DNA from: Crocodylus rhombifer
Taxonomy: Eukaryota > Chordata > Crocodylia > Crocodylidae
Assembly: GCA_038503035.1 (NCBI GenBank)
Contig: JAVSML010025538.1
Location: 660,832 to 724,831, forward strand
Direction: 5' to 3'
DNA length: 64,000 nt
The notes under the pieces: generated by a model
Seen by the model: only the letters and a program-made list of their open reading frames with translations
Told to the model about the DNA's origin: nothing
The model's database searches: none
Program-made: the position numbers and the translations under genes
Shown: in pieces, positions 19,990 to 30,654 of the stretch
Layout of the letters: each line of letters opens with the position of its first letter
How positions within the stretch are numbered: the stretch's first letter is position 1

Positions 19990-22930
19990 AACTGATTTTA
20001 TAAACAGAATTGCTTGTTTGAATATTGAAACTTTAACCCCTGGATATGACTTTGATCTGGATTCAGATCTGAGAAAAGTGGCTGTATTGAGTAACAAGCT
20101 TGCACATTTTAGGATTGATATTGCAGCTCTTTCAGAAACTTGGCTTTCAGGCACAGGCTTCATCATGGAGAATGACTACTGCATTTACTGGCATGGCAAA
20201 CCTGAAGGAGTGAGAAGAGAGCATGCTTTAGGTTTTACTATAAAAAATTAACTTATATCATCATGTGAAGCTCTGATTGCAGTGTCCATGACAGATGGAG
20301 TTAGACTACAGAAGGGATTCATCACCCTCGTCGGTGTCTATGCTCCAACTCTGCAAGCTAGTGATGAGAAGTTCAGCTTCTAACAATAGCTAGAAGAACT
20401 GATTGTCAGGATTCCATGGAAGGAACCCATTCTAGTATTTGGAGACTTCAATGCAAGAGTTGGATCTTATGCTAAAATCTGGCTTGGGATTCTGGGTAGG
20501 TATGGCATTGGATGTATGAATGAAAATGGTCAGAGAGTCCTTGAGTTCGGTGCCTGTCAAGGTTTACTAGTGACCAACCCCCTCTTTACTGGTAACTTAA
20601 GAAGAGCATCATGGAGACACCCACGGTCCAAGCACTCTGGCATCAGCAGGACTTGGTATTGACAAGACACGTACACTTGAAAGATATTTTATATACACAA
20701 TCCTTTCAAAGTGAAAATTGTGACACAGACCACTTCTTTGTCTTCTGCGGAGTGAAATTTCAAGCTAAGAAGATCCACCACAATAAACCTGCTGGACAAC
20801 CTCATATTGACTTGTGCCAAATCAATGATCCTGTCAAGAAATGGCTTTTCAATGAATAAGTACCAATGTCAGCTGGAACAAATGGAACTGTATCAGAAGC
20901 ATGGGAAGTCCTAACGTATGTACAACGTGACAATCAAGAGTTTTGGAAAGAGTACTAAGAAAAATGTTGATCAGTTTGTAGGCCATTTGGAGGTACAATC
21001 ATTGAGAGCGAAAAAAACTGCCCTAAACACCTACAAGTTTATTCCCACTACTGATTCACTCAGCAACCTAAGAAAAGCTCAGAAAGATGTTCAATCAGTT
21101 TCTAGGAAGCGTGCTCAAAAATTTTGTCTGGGTCTCTGCAACAGCATTCAATAGGTAGTTGATGCAGGAAACAGTAGATGGTTGTATGAGAGCATGAGAA
21201 AGGCCACTGGGCTAACAAGCCAGCTGTGTTGAAAGGCCTGGATGGTAATATCATAACTGATAAAAGGAAGCAACTGGAGAGGTGGATTAGGCTCTATGGA
21301 ATGATATACTCAAGGAGACAACTCCAAATGAGTGCACATCCAGTATGTGGTACTGCAGACCTGTCTGTGGTGCAACAAGCGTCACATGCAAGCATTCACC
21401 ATGCTGCTAATTTGCAGCATGCTGTCGGGGGGAGGTGTTTACACCAGGAGAAAAGTGCAGAAAGAAGCATATCCTACTGCACATGGCTTTTGTAGATTTA
21501 ACAAAGGTCTTTGATATGGTTAGTCTGTCAGGGCTTTACACTGTTCTGAAGAAGCTTGTTGTCCATCTGTACTATTAAACCTTGTAAAATCCTTACATAA
21601 TGGCATGTAGGCAACTGTAATGTATGAAAACCAAGAGTCTGACTCATTCAACATGAACAACAATGGAGTAAAACGGCTGTGTTCTGCCTTCCACATTGTT
21701 TAACATTTACTTCTCATTCCTGCTTCAACATGTGTTCTTTGATGTTCGAGAGGGTGTTCATCTCAGCACTAGACGTTCTGAAGGACTGTTTAACATTGCA
21801 GGGTTCAGAGCTAAAATGAAAGTGAAGGAGATAATAAGGAACCTGCTGTTTGCAGATGATGCAGCCCTTGTGGCTCACAGTGTTGAGGCCCTGCAACATC
21901 TCATTACCAAGTTATCTGACTCATGCAAAATCTTTGGGCTAAGAGTAAGCTTGAAGAAAACTGTCATCATGCACCAAGGCTCTTCAGAACCAGTTCCAGA
22001 TATCACCCTAAATGGCATGGGTGCTGAGTATGTGAGGGCCCAAGCACCAAGGCCCCTGTTGGAAAGAGGGCTGTCACCTGAAATGTGTAAACCTTTCCAC
22101 ATGTCCATCATCTTAGCTGCCCTGCAGGAAAAATAAAAGTTGGTACTTATGTTAGATGGTACTTGTCTGGATGTTGTTGACCAATTTTCCTACCTTGGCT
22201 ATACTGTTACCAGCAATATACATCCTGATGCTAGTAAAATTGGCAAAACAGCCAGAAACCTTAGTCTTTTGTTTGACAGAGCCTGGAACAATTAAAAACC
22301 GTTATCTAAAGTGAAAATCTGTAATTATGAGACAAGTTTTATCCACTCTTCTATATGGCTCAGAAACATGGATGACCTATGCCAATCAGATCAAAAGACT
22401 AAACAGATTTTATATCAGATGCCTGCATAAAATTCTTCAAATAAGATGGCAAGACAGGGTGGCAAATGTGGAAGTGTTAAATTGTGCTGGTATGTCATTC
22501 ATAGGAATGTTGACTAGTAAAAGACTCAGATGGCTTGGCCAGGTCAACCAAACGGTGGATCACAGGATCCTGAAGAATATTCTGTACTCTGAAGCTTGCA
22601 AAGGGTCTAGAAAGAGAGGCAGAAAACCACACAGATTTTGGGATGCTCACAAAAAGTGACTTAGCATCCTCTGGAATCTCTGTGGATGATTGGAAAAGGA
22701 GGGCAAAATGCCACTCTGATTGGTGGCATCAGCTTGTAGATGGAGTGAGGTGCTATGAGGCAGCCTGGATCAAGTTTTATGATAACTGGTATCAGAGGAG
22801 GAAAGAATCTACTGCTTGGATTTAGAGCATTGCTAGTGCATGAGTCTGCCCTACCTGTGGGCAGGACTGTCAGATTCAACAGCCATCAAAGAACTCATCG
22901 GCACATACACCATGCTCTATAATGAATGAT
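19990..22930 (+). mobile_element. RTE-like LINE, nearly full-length but decayed (endonuclease, reverse transcriptase, C-terminal zinc finger)
   Basis: A non-LTR retrotransposon reading frame in pieces. The endonuclease starts near 19990 with NIETLTPGYDFDLDSDLRKV and IDIAALSETWL. GDFNARVG is at about 20447, SWRHPRSKH near 20610 and CDTDHFFV near 20720. The reverse transcriptase follows, with its catalytic box LLFADDAALVAHS at 21848-21885 and both aspartates intact. Then come FSYLGYTVTS, LLYGSETWMTYANQIKRLN, ILQIRWQDRVANVEVLN and RLRWLGQV (to about 22560). Near 22835-22915 a broken C2H2 finger reads CPTCGQD and, after a frameshift, FNSHQRTHRH. Many stops and frameshifts, including a damaged stretch at 20870-21690, mean it is inactive. 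The endonuclease resembles the RTE-type domain found in ruminant craniofacial development protein 2. The exact clade needs a tree. Confidence 0.82.
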
Positions 22931-23689
22931 GGTGTCAATTGAAATATTCTCACTCAGTCAAAATGATAAAACTTACATGAAACATTTTACCTGATTTAAG
23001 TTTAGTGATGCAGACAATTTAAAATGACTCAATATTATCAAAGCAGGAGTTACATAAAAACCGTTCTGAAACACTGGAAGGAAAAAAAAGGAGAAGTGTT
23101 TTTGCTTTTTCAGATGTAACATGGAGCAGATATTTAGTTAGCAGCTCTGACCATCAGGTGATAAATCAGTTTTCAATAGCTGTGGGCAGGTATTGTGAAT
23201 ACACTGTTCAATTTGAAAAACCACTGAGGAGGAAAGATTTGATAGACATATGTTATTTTTACCTCATTTGTGGCAGGTAGGTGCTGCTTACTGTTTTAAT
23301 TTGTGACACCATGTTTCATACAGAACAGCCAGTCCTCATTAAAAGGGGCAAACGTATTATAAATGTCCACATCTCAGATGTAGAGACCACAACCAGTCGG
23401 GATCACAGCGTATAAGATTCTGTCCCCTATTATGGAGGAGACTTTTAAAAGTCAATCTATAAGATTTTGGGTTTGTTCTTTGTTTTTTTTAAAACAAACA
23501 CATTCTAATATACACACTTTGTTTTCTATTAAAATGACCTATATTTTTCAGTGACTCAGTGAATCAGGACCCTTTAAAAATGTCATGCTTTCTAGTGAGC
23601 CCGATATTGTTGAGGGCTATTTAATCCCCTCCATAGCACTCCAGCCCACCCTGCTCTGTGCTTCACTTACTCTCTTTACCAAATGTCAC
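22931..23689. other. No recognisable feature
   Basis: AT-rich sequence between two LINE remnants, with no coding or repeat signal recognised. Confidence 0.4.
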
Positions 23690-23915
23690 CAGTTTCTATT
23701 GCCAAAGTAAAATACCTGAAGTACTGTGTCCAGATTTAGACAGCTTGCTTCAAGAAAAATGTCGGCAACTGTAAAGAGTTCAGAGAACAAGAAAAACTAT
23801 TAGATGCCTAGAAACCATGACATGAAAGGAAATTTTGAATTAACTAGGATTATTTAGTCTGGAAAAGAGAAGACTGAGGATGTATTTGATAACAGTCTTC
23901 AAACACAAAAAGGGT

Positions 23916-23916
<1 letters not shown>

Positions 23917-23948
<32 letters not shown>
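23917..23948. repeat. (TA)n microsatellite
   Basis: About 16 TA units that have expanded inside the old CR1 fragment. Confidence 0.95.
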
Positions 23949-23951
<3 letters not shown>

Positions 23952-24200
23952 ATCTACTATTCTCTGAGTCCACAAGGACAAGGAAAGAAGTGATAGGCTG
24001 AAGCTGCAACAAGGGGAATTTAGGTTGGAAGTTCTTTAAGTGGGTAGGGAGAGGTAGAGAAGCTCCGGAACAGACAACTTTGAGACTTGGTGGAATCTCT
24101 ATCATTGGAAGTTTAACTGCAAGTTAGACAAACATGCCTGAGAATGTTTTAGACAGGGATTTTCCTGCCTTGAGAAGGAATTGGACTAGATGACCACCTA

Positions 24201-24490
24201 CGGCATCTACACATATGCTCCAGGGTGGTGGGTGCGGGGAGAGAACTTTAATTAGAGGGGCTCTCAGAGCCGCTCTGATTAAAGCACCTGCAGCACCACA
24301 TGTATCCAGCATCCTGCATTTCAAAATGGTGGCAGGGGTGCTTTAGCTAAAGTTCATTCAATGAGCTTTAGTTATAGCACTCCCACCACCATTTTGAAAT
24401 GCAGGAACACTGGATGCACATGACGCAGAGACTGCTGGATTGTGCTGATTAGCATGCATTGGGGCAGAGATCCATCACATGCATAGGTAC
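24201..24490 (-). mobile_element. Palindromic MITE, copy 4, inserted in a CR1 tail
   Basis: Ends read CGGCATCTACACATATGC and GCATGCATAGG-like. Inside are the CTTTAATTAGAGGGGCTC / GAGCCGCTCTGATTAAAG hairpin, and a central hairpin with arms TTTCAAAATGGTGGCAGGGG and the complement ending CCACCATTTTGAAA. The orientation matches copy 2. The flanks ACCACCTA and TACTCCTA resemble each other and align to the same part of the CR1 tail, which suggests an 8-bp target duplication, as made by hAT transposases. Confidence 0.75.
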
Positions 24491-24545
24491 TCCTAATGTA
24501 CTTCTCAGCCTTATATTTTTATCTGATTCTATTAATTGGATTTAT

Positions 24546-24905
24546 ACAGTCTAAGGGAGCGAAGAGTTAGTAGAGGTACAATAAGTCATTAAATGGATCT
24601 TATTATTGGAAGAGAGATTATTAACTCTTGCCCAAATCTACTGAGTATAAGAGTAGAAGTGATGGGTTTAAATTACAGCAGAAAAGATTTAGGTGAGTTC
24701 TTACGAAAACTTCTTAGCTGTGAGGATAATTAAAGTACCAAAATAGGTTTCTCTGGGAAGACTGGGGAATCCGTATTACTGGTAGTTTTAAGGCAAACAT
24801 CTGTCAGGAATGGCCTCAGTAATAGTTGATCCTGCCTTGGGGTAGGAAGATGAATTAGATGACTTTTCAAGGTCCTTTGCCTCCCTGTTTTCTACTGTTC
24901 TACTT
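24546..24905 (+). mobile_element. Second old CR1/L3-like 3' end fragment
   Basis: The 3' UTR and tail of a CR1-type LINE: CTGTCAGGAATGGCCTCAGT, GATCCTGCCTTGGGGTAGG, GAATTAGATGACTTTTCAAG and TCCTTTGCC follow in the usual order, then a TTCTACTGTTCTAC tail. Upstream sequence back to about 24546 also looks like CR1 3' UTR. It lies just behind the tail of the previous copy in the same orientation, so this is either a separate insertion or a duplicated end. Confidence 0.65.
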
Positions 24906-27900
24906 TGGTACACTTGAGGAGGAATATGTGGCCAAAATCGAACATTTCAAAACATAGGGGAACTGGGATATCTATAATAAAAAACCTTTTTTCTTCTTTT
25001 TTTTCTTTTTGGTATTATCAAGGGACCATGGCTATGTGCAATTTGTAGGCAAATATATGCCATCAGGACTACTTTTGCAGGAAACCATGGCAGGAAATCT
25101 CATTGGCATTTTTGAATTTGACATTACAGTATTGCCACCTATGATTTGTATACAATTTGTGTTCTCTAGTGTATGATTACAGCATTAGGGAAATGACATT
25201 TTGCCGTCCAATCTCAGAGGTGCTCTGATTTATAATAAACCATTTCAAAATTACATTAGTTGACCAAGGATTAAATGAGAACTTTAGGATTTGAATCCTG
25301 GTAAAACTTGTACCTAAATTTCATGCCAGGGCAAACACGCAGACATTTTTTCCCTAAAGCATTTAATAGGAAGCACGGATCATAATGGAAATTTGGCTTG
25401 ATAGTACAGCTTTGGATTCTCTATTTTCTGTGAGCTAAAATGTTGAAACAAGTATTTGACACACATCTCTCTTCATCAAAAAAGGAGAGAGAAAAATGGG
25501 GAGAGGAAAGAGAAAAGAAAAGAAAGAAAGAAGAAAAAAGGAGGGAAAAAAGAATGTTTGTATAAAACATTAAAATACAGTATTAACCTAATGACTAATA
25601 TGTACTGGTGTCACAGCCATTACAAGATAGGTATTACTAAAATACCTAATTTTTGTAATGAATAATGACAGCTCTACCTTTTGCGTCAATGCCTTCAGAG
25701 ATCTCAAATTTTGATGCGCATAATCTCCTTTCCAGCAAATGTTCCTTTTACAAAAGGTAACTAAAGGTAGTGTTTTATTTTATTCTAATGAAGACAAGCA
25801 TATGGAATAGAATATTTTATGTCTTTAGATGAATACATTACAAGAACAAAAGATCAAGTTTTACTTCTTCACAACTATCAAAATTGCCAGTGAATGAAAG
25901 GAAATGAAAGTTCTACATCTAGCTCCACATGGGTAAAACTTAGACTTGTATAATATGTGTTCTAAACATTGCTTTGGACAGAAAAAGGAGTTTTGTGAAC
26001 TCTTGGATGTAATAGTAGAGGTGTCAAAGACTAAAGAGGCAATCTATATTCCAAAATTGGGTTTGGGAATAAACAAAAGAAATAGCATAAGCAAAGAAGC
26101 TGTGGCCAGGTCTAACACCGCCAAATGGTTTGAGCATTGAATATATTTGTAATTGCAGACAGTCATTTCCTCATAACGACAGCATAATTTAACATGGAGC
26201 TCAGCAAATAATGAAGAAAATCAAATCTGTTAAATAGTAATTAACTTGCAATTAACTCAAATTAGTCAAGAGTCATGGAAGCAATGGGTGATAGAGTCCA
26301 CAGTGTATTGGAGTTGGAGTAATTGCCATATAAATCTAAAATTGAGGTGAAGTTCAGGAAGAATAAGTGTAGTTAGGAAGAATTTTTCTAAGTTGAACAT
26401 AAGGATTGAAAATGAAGGGTGAATTCCTAGCGGGGCTGAGAAAATGACTCAACAGATTAAGGAGAGAAAACAAACAATTACTGGGAGAGATAAGATATTT
26501 AAAGTAGCCCAGAAAGTAAGAGACAGCTGACAAAAGAAATCACAAGACAGTATACCAGATTACAAGGGCTTTGTGTGGGATGAAAACCCATGAGGGAGAC
26601 AGCCTGATTAAGAGTGATGATGAGAAATAACTAAAAAGAGGAGAAGAAATTTGAAAGACTCAGAAGAACATCTCTCTAATTCATTAGAAAGAACTCATGA
26701 GAACCTGAATGATATTCCACTTTGAGAAATAGGCCTGGAAATCAACAATTAACTGGTATCAAGAATGAAAAGAGCAAAAACTGTTTTCTCAGTTCAGAAG
26801 CATACAATTTACCCAAGATAGACTCAATGAGTGGCAGTAATGTGTAACATACAGCTGCTGAAATATATCATATTTGCAGAAGGCACCAATAAGAAAACAT
26901 GTAAAACAAATGCAAGCAAAGAGCTGGCTATTGACTAACCAATTCAACTTCTGCTTCCTATGCCCCAGTCCATATGATTTTATATGCAAGAAATGTGGTT
27001 GACCAAAGAGGAAAAGAGAGTGTCCAGATGAGAGGAAATGCTCTTTGGACCACGCTGGACATTCAGGTTGATCTTTAGGATAGTTGTACTTTTTCTTACT
27101 CTTGGAAGCAGAATGTAGAAGATGTATTAGTCAGATATAGGAGGACATAAGAGTAGAATTTGAGCTGTGTATAAGTGAAAAAATTGCTTCTCATTTCTTC
27201 CAGATCTCTGGATTGAAGGGAAGAAGTACTCTCAGTAATATGCCTTCACTGGAGATGATGCTGCATGACAAAGAATCACCCAAGAGCTTGCTTCCACAGA
27301 TTTTATTTTTGTAAATGCTGCCAAAAGTCCCCTACACATGGAGGTTTGAGCATAAAGGGCATTGCATGGATAAGTGATGGAAACTATGTACCTGTACAAA
27401 GTTGGCAGTACAGGATTTACAAAAGTACAAAATTAAAAAAAAAAAGATTTCCCTCCATAAATTTCACTGACAATGGAGTTAAAAATAGGAATTGCTGTGG
27501 AAGTGAGCTAGATGTTAAAGAGTCACTTCATAAAGGCTGCTGTTTATTTCCTAATCTACCATTAGTTATCTGCCAAGAGAAAATGAAAGGCACAACTTGA
27601 AATAATAGCAAAGAGCAAAAATAGCATACACAATCTCTCTCTGTGCTACAGCTGAATGGCGGAGTCAGGTCTGCTTGGTTTTAAGAAAAAAATAATGCTA
27701 ATTTAAGCAAGAAAAGCCACGGCAACAAATAAATTGTTGCATATCTTGCAGTCAAAAACATCACATAACAAGGTCATCGTGGCTGAGGCAATTATTTTGG
27801 CAAATTGTTGTGGAGGAATAAGAGCTAATAACACCAGGTATCACTACTCAATTGTCTGTATGTGTCTGAGTGCTATTGGATGAGGAAATTTATTTCTTTA

Positions 27901-29139
27901 AATTAGCAGTATGATTAACTAGGCAGTGCTGTAACTCTGTACAGTGATCACCATTAAGGAATCAGCATTTGCTAGCATATACCATCCACTGATATCCCAG
28001 AAACAGATTTTTCTTGTCTCAGAATTCTCCTGCATAAGACTTAAATCCAGTTTCAACCAGTCACAAGTTATTTATTAATAGCCACAGCAGGAAGATCCCA
28101 GTTATTTCCCACAGAATTATTTCTGAATAGCTGATAGGATAGTGAGGTTGTTGGTTGTAGCTGATAGGATAATAATAGGATAGGGATCATTTTTAAGACT
28201 CAGCATACAATTTATTTAGGTTTATGCAAAATTATCATTTTCTTTTTTGCAAACCAAGCAGACAATTTTAAGATCAACATCAGCCACGGAATCAGGTCAA
28301 ATTGCCACAGAATCGAATCAGCGACCAAAGTTTTGCACAGCCCTACTTTATTGCAGTTCTGATAAGAATCTAAACTAACAATTTGTGTCAAGGTATCACC
28401 ATGTATGGGCATGGGCCTTTGTGTCCTGTTGACATTCACTGGCCTTTTTTCTCACAAGGCCAGCATCAGTCAGTACATTTGGGTCAGTCTTCCTCTCTTC
28501 TATCTCTCCTGCCATGACTTTGATGACTTGATTAATTGGGGAGGGGTTATTACTCCCTGACCCAGAGCTGACAGGCACTTGCCAAAGTGCCATACCAGAC
28601 AAAAAAAAAATTCCTTTTTGCAAAGGAAAAGAAACAAATATGAAAACCTGCCATCCATTCAATGATCTTCCCCTCGCTGAAGGAGTCTCTGGTGCTTGCT
28701 CTCTCATCCTTGTCTTCAATCTATACGCGCTTGATCACTGAAGCCACAATCATGTGTCCTTTTTTTTTTCATTAATCAGTGCCCTGCCAGCTAAATTGAC
28801 CATTTGCAGCAGCTAATTAACATGGAGCTGCTTCTTTTCCCCCCTCTTCTTGCTGAGCTCCTTTGATCTCTGAAGACCTTGTGGGTCTATTGCCCCATTC
28901 CCAGGGACTTCAGTCCTGGGCAGCAGATGGGCATTTACCCTCTCTGCCTGCCCCATCTCTTTCCTTTACCTCCCAGTTTTGTCTTGGCATCCGGAGCTGG
29001 AAATAACCTCTGGCGGGTTAATTAACCCAATCTGATTCACCCAGTGAGCTGATAAGGCTACACCACGGTGGATCAGGAGGTCCCTCCAAAGCATGGCCAT
29101 GCCACTGTGACCAGGCGTCTTACCTGGGTATGTATTTTC
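24906..29139. other. Intergenic, no gene recognised
   Basis: Long AT-rich stretch. A purine-rich GA/AAAG tract lies at about 25480-25560. The open frame at 27265-27600 has no recognised domain. No splice-consistent exon or RNA gene stands out. Confidence 0.45.
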
Positions 29140-29365
29140 AATCTTTTCACAGTCTGGTAATGTGGAAGCTATTTCTAGCCCTGCCACTGACATATTATCA
29201 GACATTAGACAAATCAGATAACCTTGTTGTGCCTCATTTCCTCTAGCTATAAAATGGGGATATTATATTACTCCCATACTCTTATATAAAAGTGAATCAA
29301 AGTCTCTGGATGAAAAGCTATTTACAAGCACTATGTGCTTACTTATTAGTGTTATCTGAAATGAC
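29140..29365 (+). mobile_element. MIR SINE
   Basis: An old tRNA-derived SINE. The core reads CAGATAACCTTGTTGTGCCTC, ATTTCCTCTAGCTATAAAATGG and GGATATTATATTACTCCCAT. Then comes an AAGCTATTTACAAGCACTATG segment like the L2-related 3' part of MIR. The match to 'TGCCTCAGTTTCCTCATCTGTAAAATGGGG' style sequence is strong despite its age. It cannot move without L2 machinery. Confidence 0.8.
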
Positions 29366-30239
29366 ACTCAAATCCTTTGAAGTTTTACCCAGTGATAATT
29401 CATATTAGTAATTTCACACAGTTATTTCTCTAAGTACTCTATGATAGGCATTAGGTATTTGTTTTGTGGAATCCTGTGTCTTTATAGAAGATGTACACAA
29501 AGTGTTTTCTTGGAACACAAGTAGCATCAATAGCAAAATAAGGATTTTTGTCCTTAGTCCAAAATCCACATCTGCCTTCCCAGCATGTAACATGCCCAAA
29601 AGACACTGTCCATTATTATTTTTTTCACTTTCTTCCTTTCACACAGATACAATCATTCATTCCCATAACCTCCATTTCTGCAAACAGTCAAAGGTAAAAC
29701 TTAGTCTACCTGTCAGTAGCTCATTGGCCTTTTGCAGAGCACACTGTCTTGGATGGTAGCTTCACTTTATTTCCCATGATTACTGCATTTAACTGCTCCT
29801 TCCACTTAGCCTGAATGAGGCATGGTTAGCATACCCATTAACTTTAAATAGGAATGTGATTGATCTATAGTTCAAAGACAAATGATGGCAGCCATTAACA
29901 TCTTCCACTATAACACCACTAATATTTTGTTGAGAAAGAAAGAGAGAAGAAATAAAATGTACCTCTTTTTAGAAAAGAGGTATGTCAACAGGCAGGACAT
30001 TTAGTCATAGAGGGCTTGTTCACGTGACAGGGATGTAATCCTCACTAAATTTGACAGGCTTATTAAAATTGACATGGTGTGTTTTAATTTGTTATGTCAC
30101 CGTGTACAAGTAACAGTATTTAAATTGAATAAAGCTCAGTGCACAATTCACAGTAAATTACAGCAGGAACTGCTGCATAACAATCCACCTCACTGATTTC
30201 TTTAGTACTCAATTACAGCAGGGGCACAAGCAAACCACT
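29366..30239. other. No recognisable feature
   Basis: AT-rich sequence with no coding frame or repeat family that I can name. Confidence 0.4.
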
Positions 30240-30650
30240 AATCCTCTTAAACCCAAAACGCATCCCCCCAAACCTGCAGCTGCCTGCAGGGAGCCCCATG
30301 CCAAGCTGCGGTTGCCTGCGTGGTCATCCTGCCCTTTCGCATCCCAATATGGCACTGGAATGGGTGCCCCTCCTGTTCCTTGAAGCCCATGGCTACCCAA
30401 GGGGTCCAGCTACTGACAGCAGCACAAACGCCCCATAATCTGTCCCTGGTTCCATCAAGGAATTAAGAACCACTTTGGTGCCTAAAGGGGGCACCCGGGA
30501 GTGCTTTCAGTCAGACTTCAGAGGAAATGCTGTGCACACACTCACAGGACTCCCCAGGTCCAAAGAAGCTATTACTTCTCAGTCCCAAAGACTCCCAGGG
30601 TCCAAACTGAGAGGTATCATATTCATTTCATTTTTTTTCCACAGTCAGTG
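30240..30650 (+). repeat. GC-rich dispersed repeat, copy A
   Basis: A GC-rich block whose segment 30457-30534 aligns over 78 bp, by eye at about three in four positions, with 40404-40481. Both contain a TTAA-AACCACTT-GGTGC-TAA sequence and GGCACCCGGGAGT or ACACCTGGGAGT. Two related copies in one window indicate a dispersed repeat, but I cannot name the family. It borders the truncated 3' edge of the CR1 element. Confidence 0.5.
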
Positions 30651-30654
30651 AATG

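Larger units (their letters stand above)
23690..24545 (+). mobile_element. Old CR1 LINE 3' end, interrupted by a microsatellite and a MITE
   Basis: An eroded copy of the CR1 ORF2 C-terminus. 'Yxxx-YCVQI' at about 23717 (AAGTACTGTGTCCAGATT) and a later block resembling 'LGLFSLEKRRL' (TTTAGTCTGGAAAAGAGAAGACTGAGG, near 23855) are still legible. The 3' UTR includes GGAATTGGACTAGATGACC at 24179-24197. The tail then breaks off and resumes after the MITE at 24491 with ACTTCTCAGCCTTATATTTT and TGATTCTATTAA, the normal CR1 end. It is more diverged than the other CR1 copies here, so it is older. Confidence 0.75.

Noticed and set aside
25480..25560. Lys/Arg-rich short protein
   Set aside because: It is the reading of a purine-rich simple-sequence tract.
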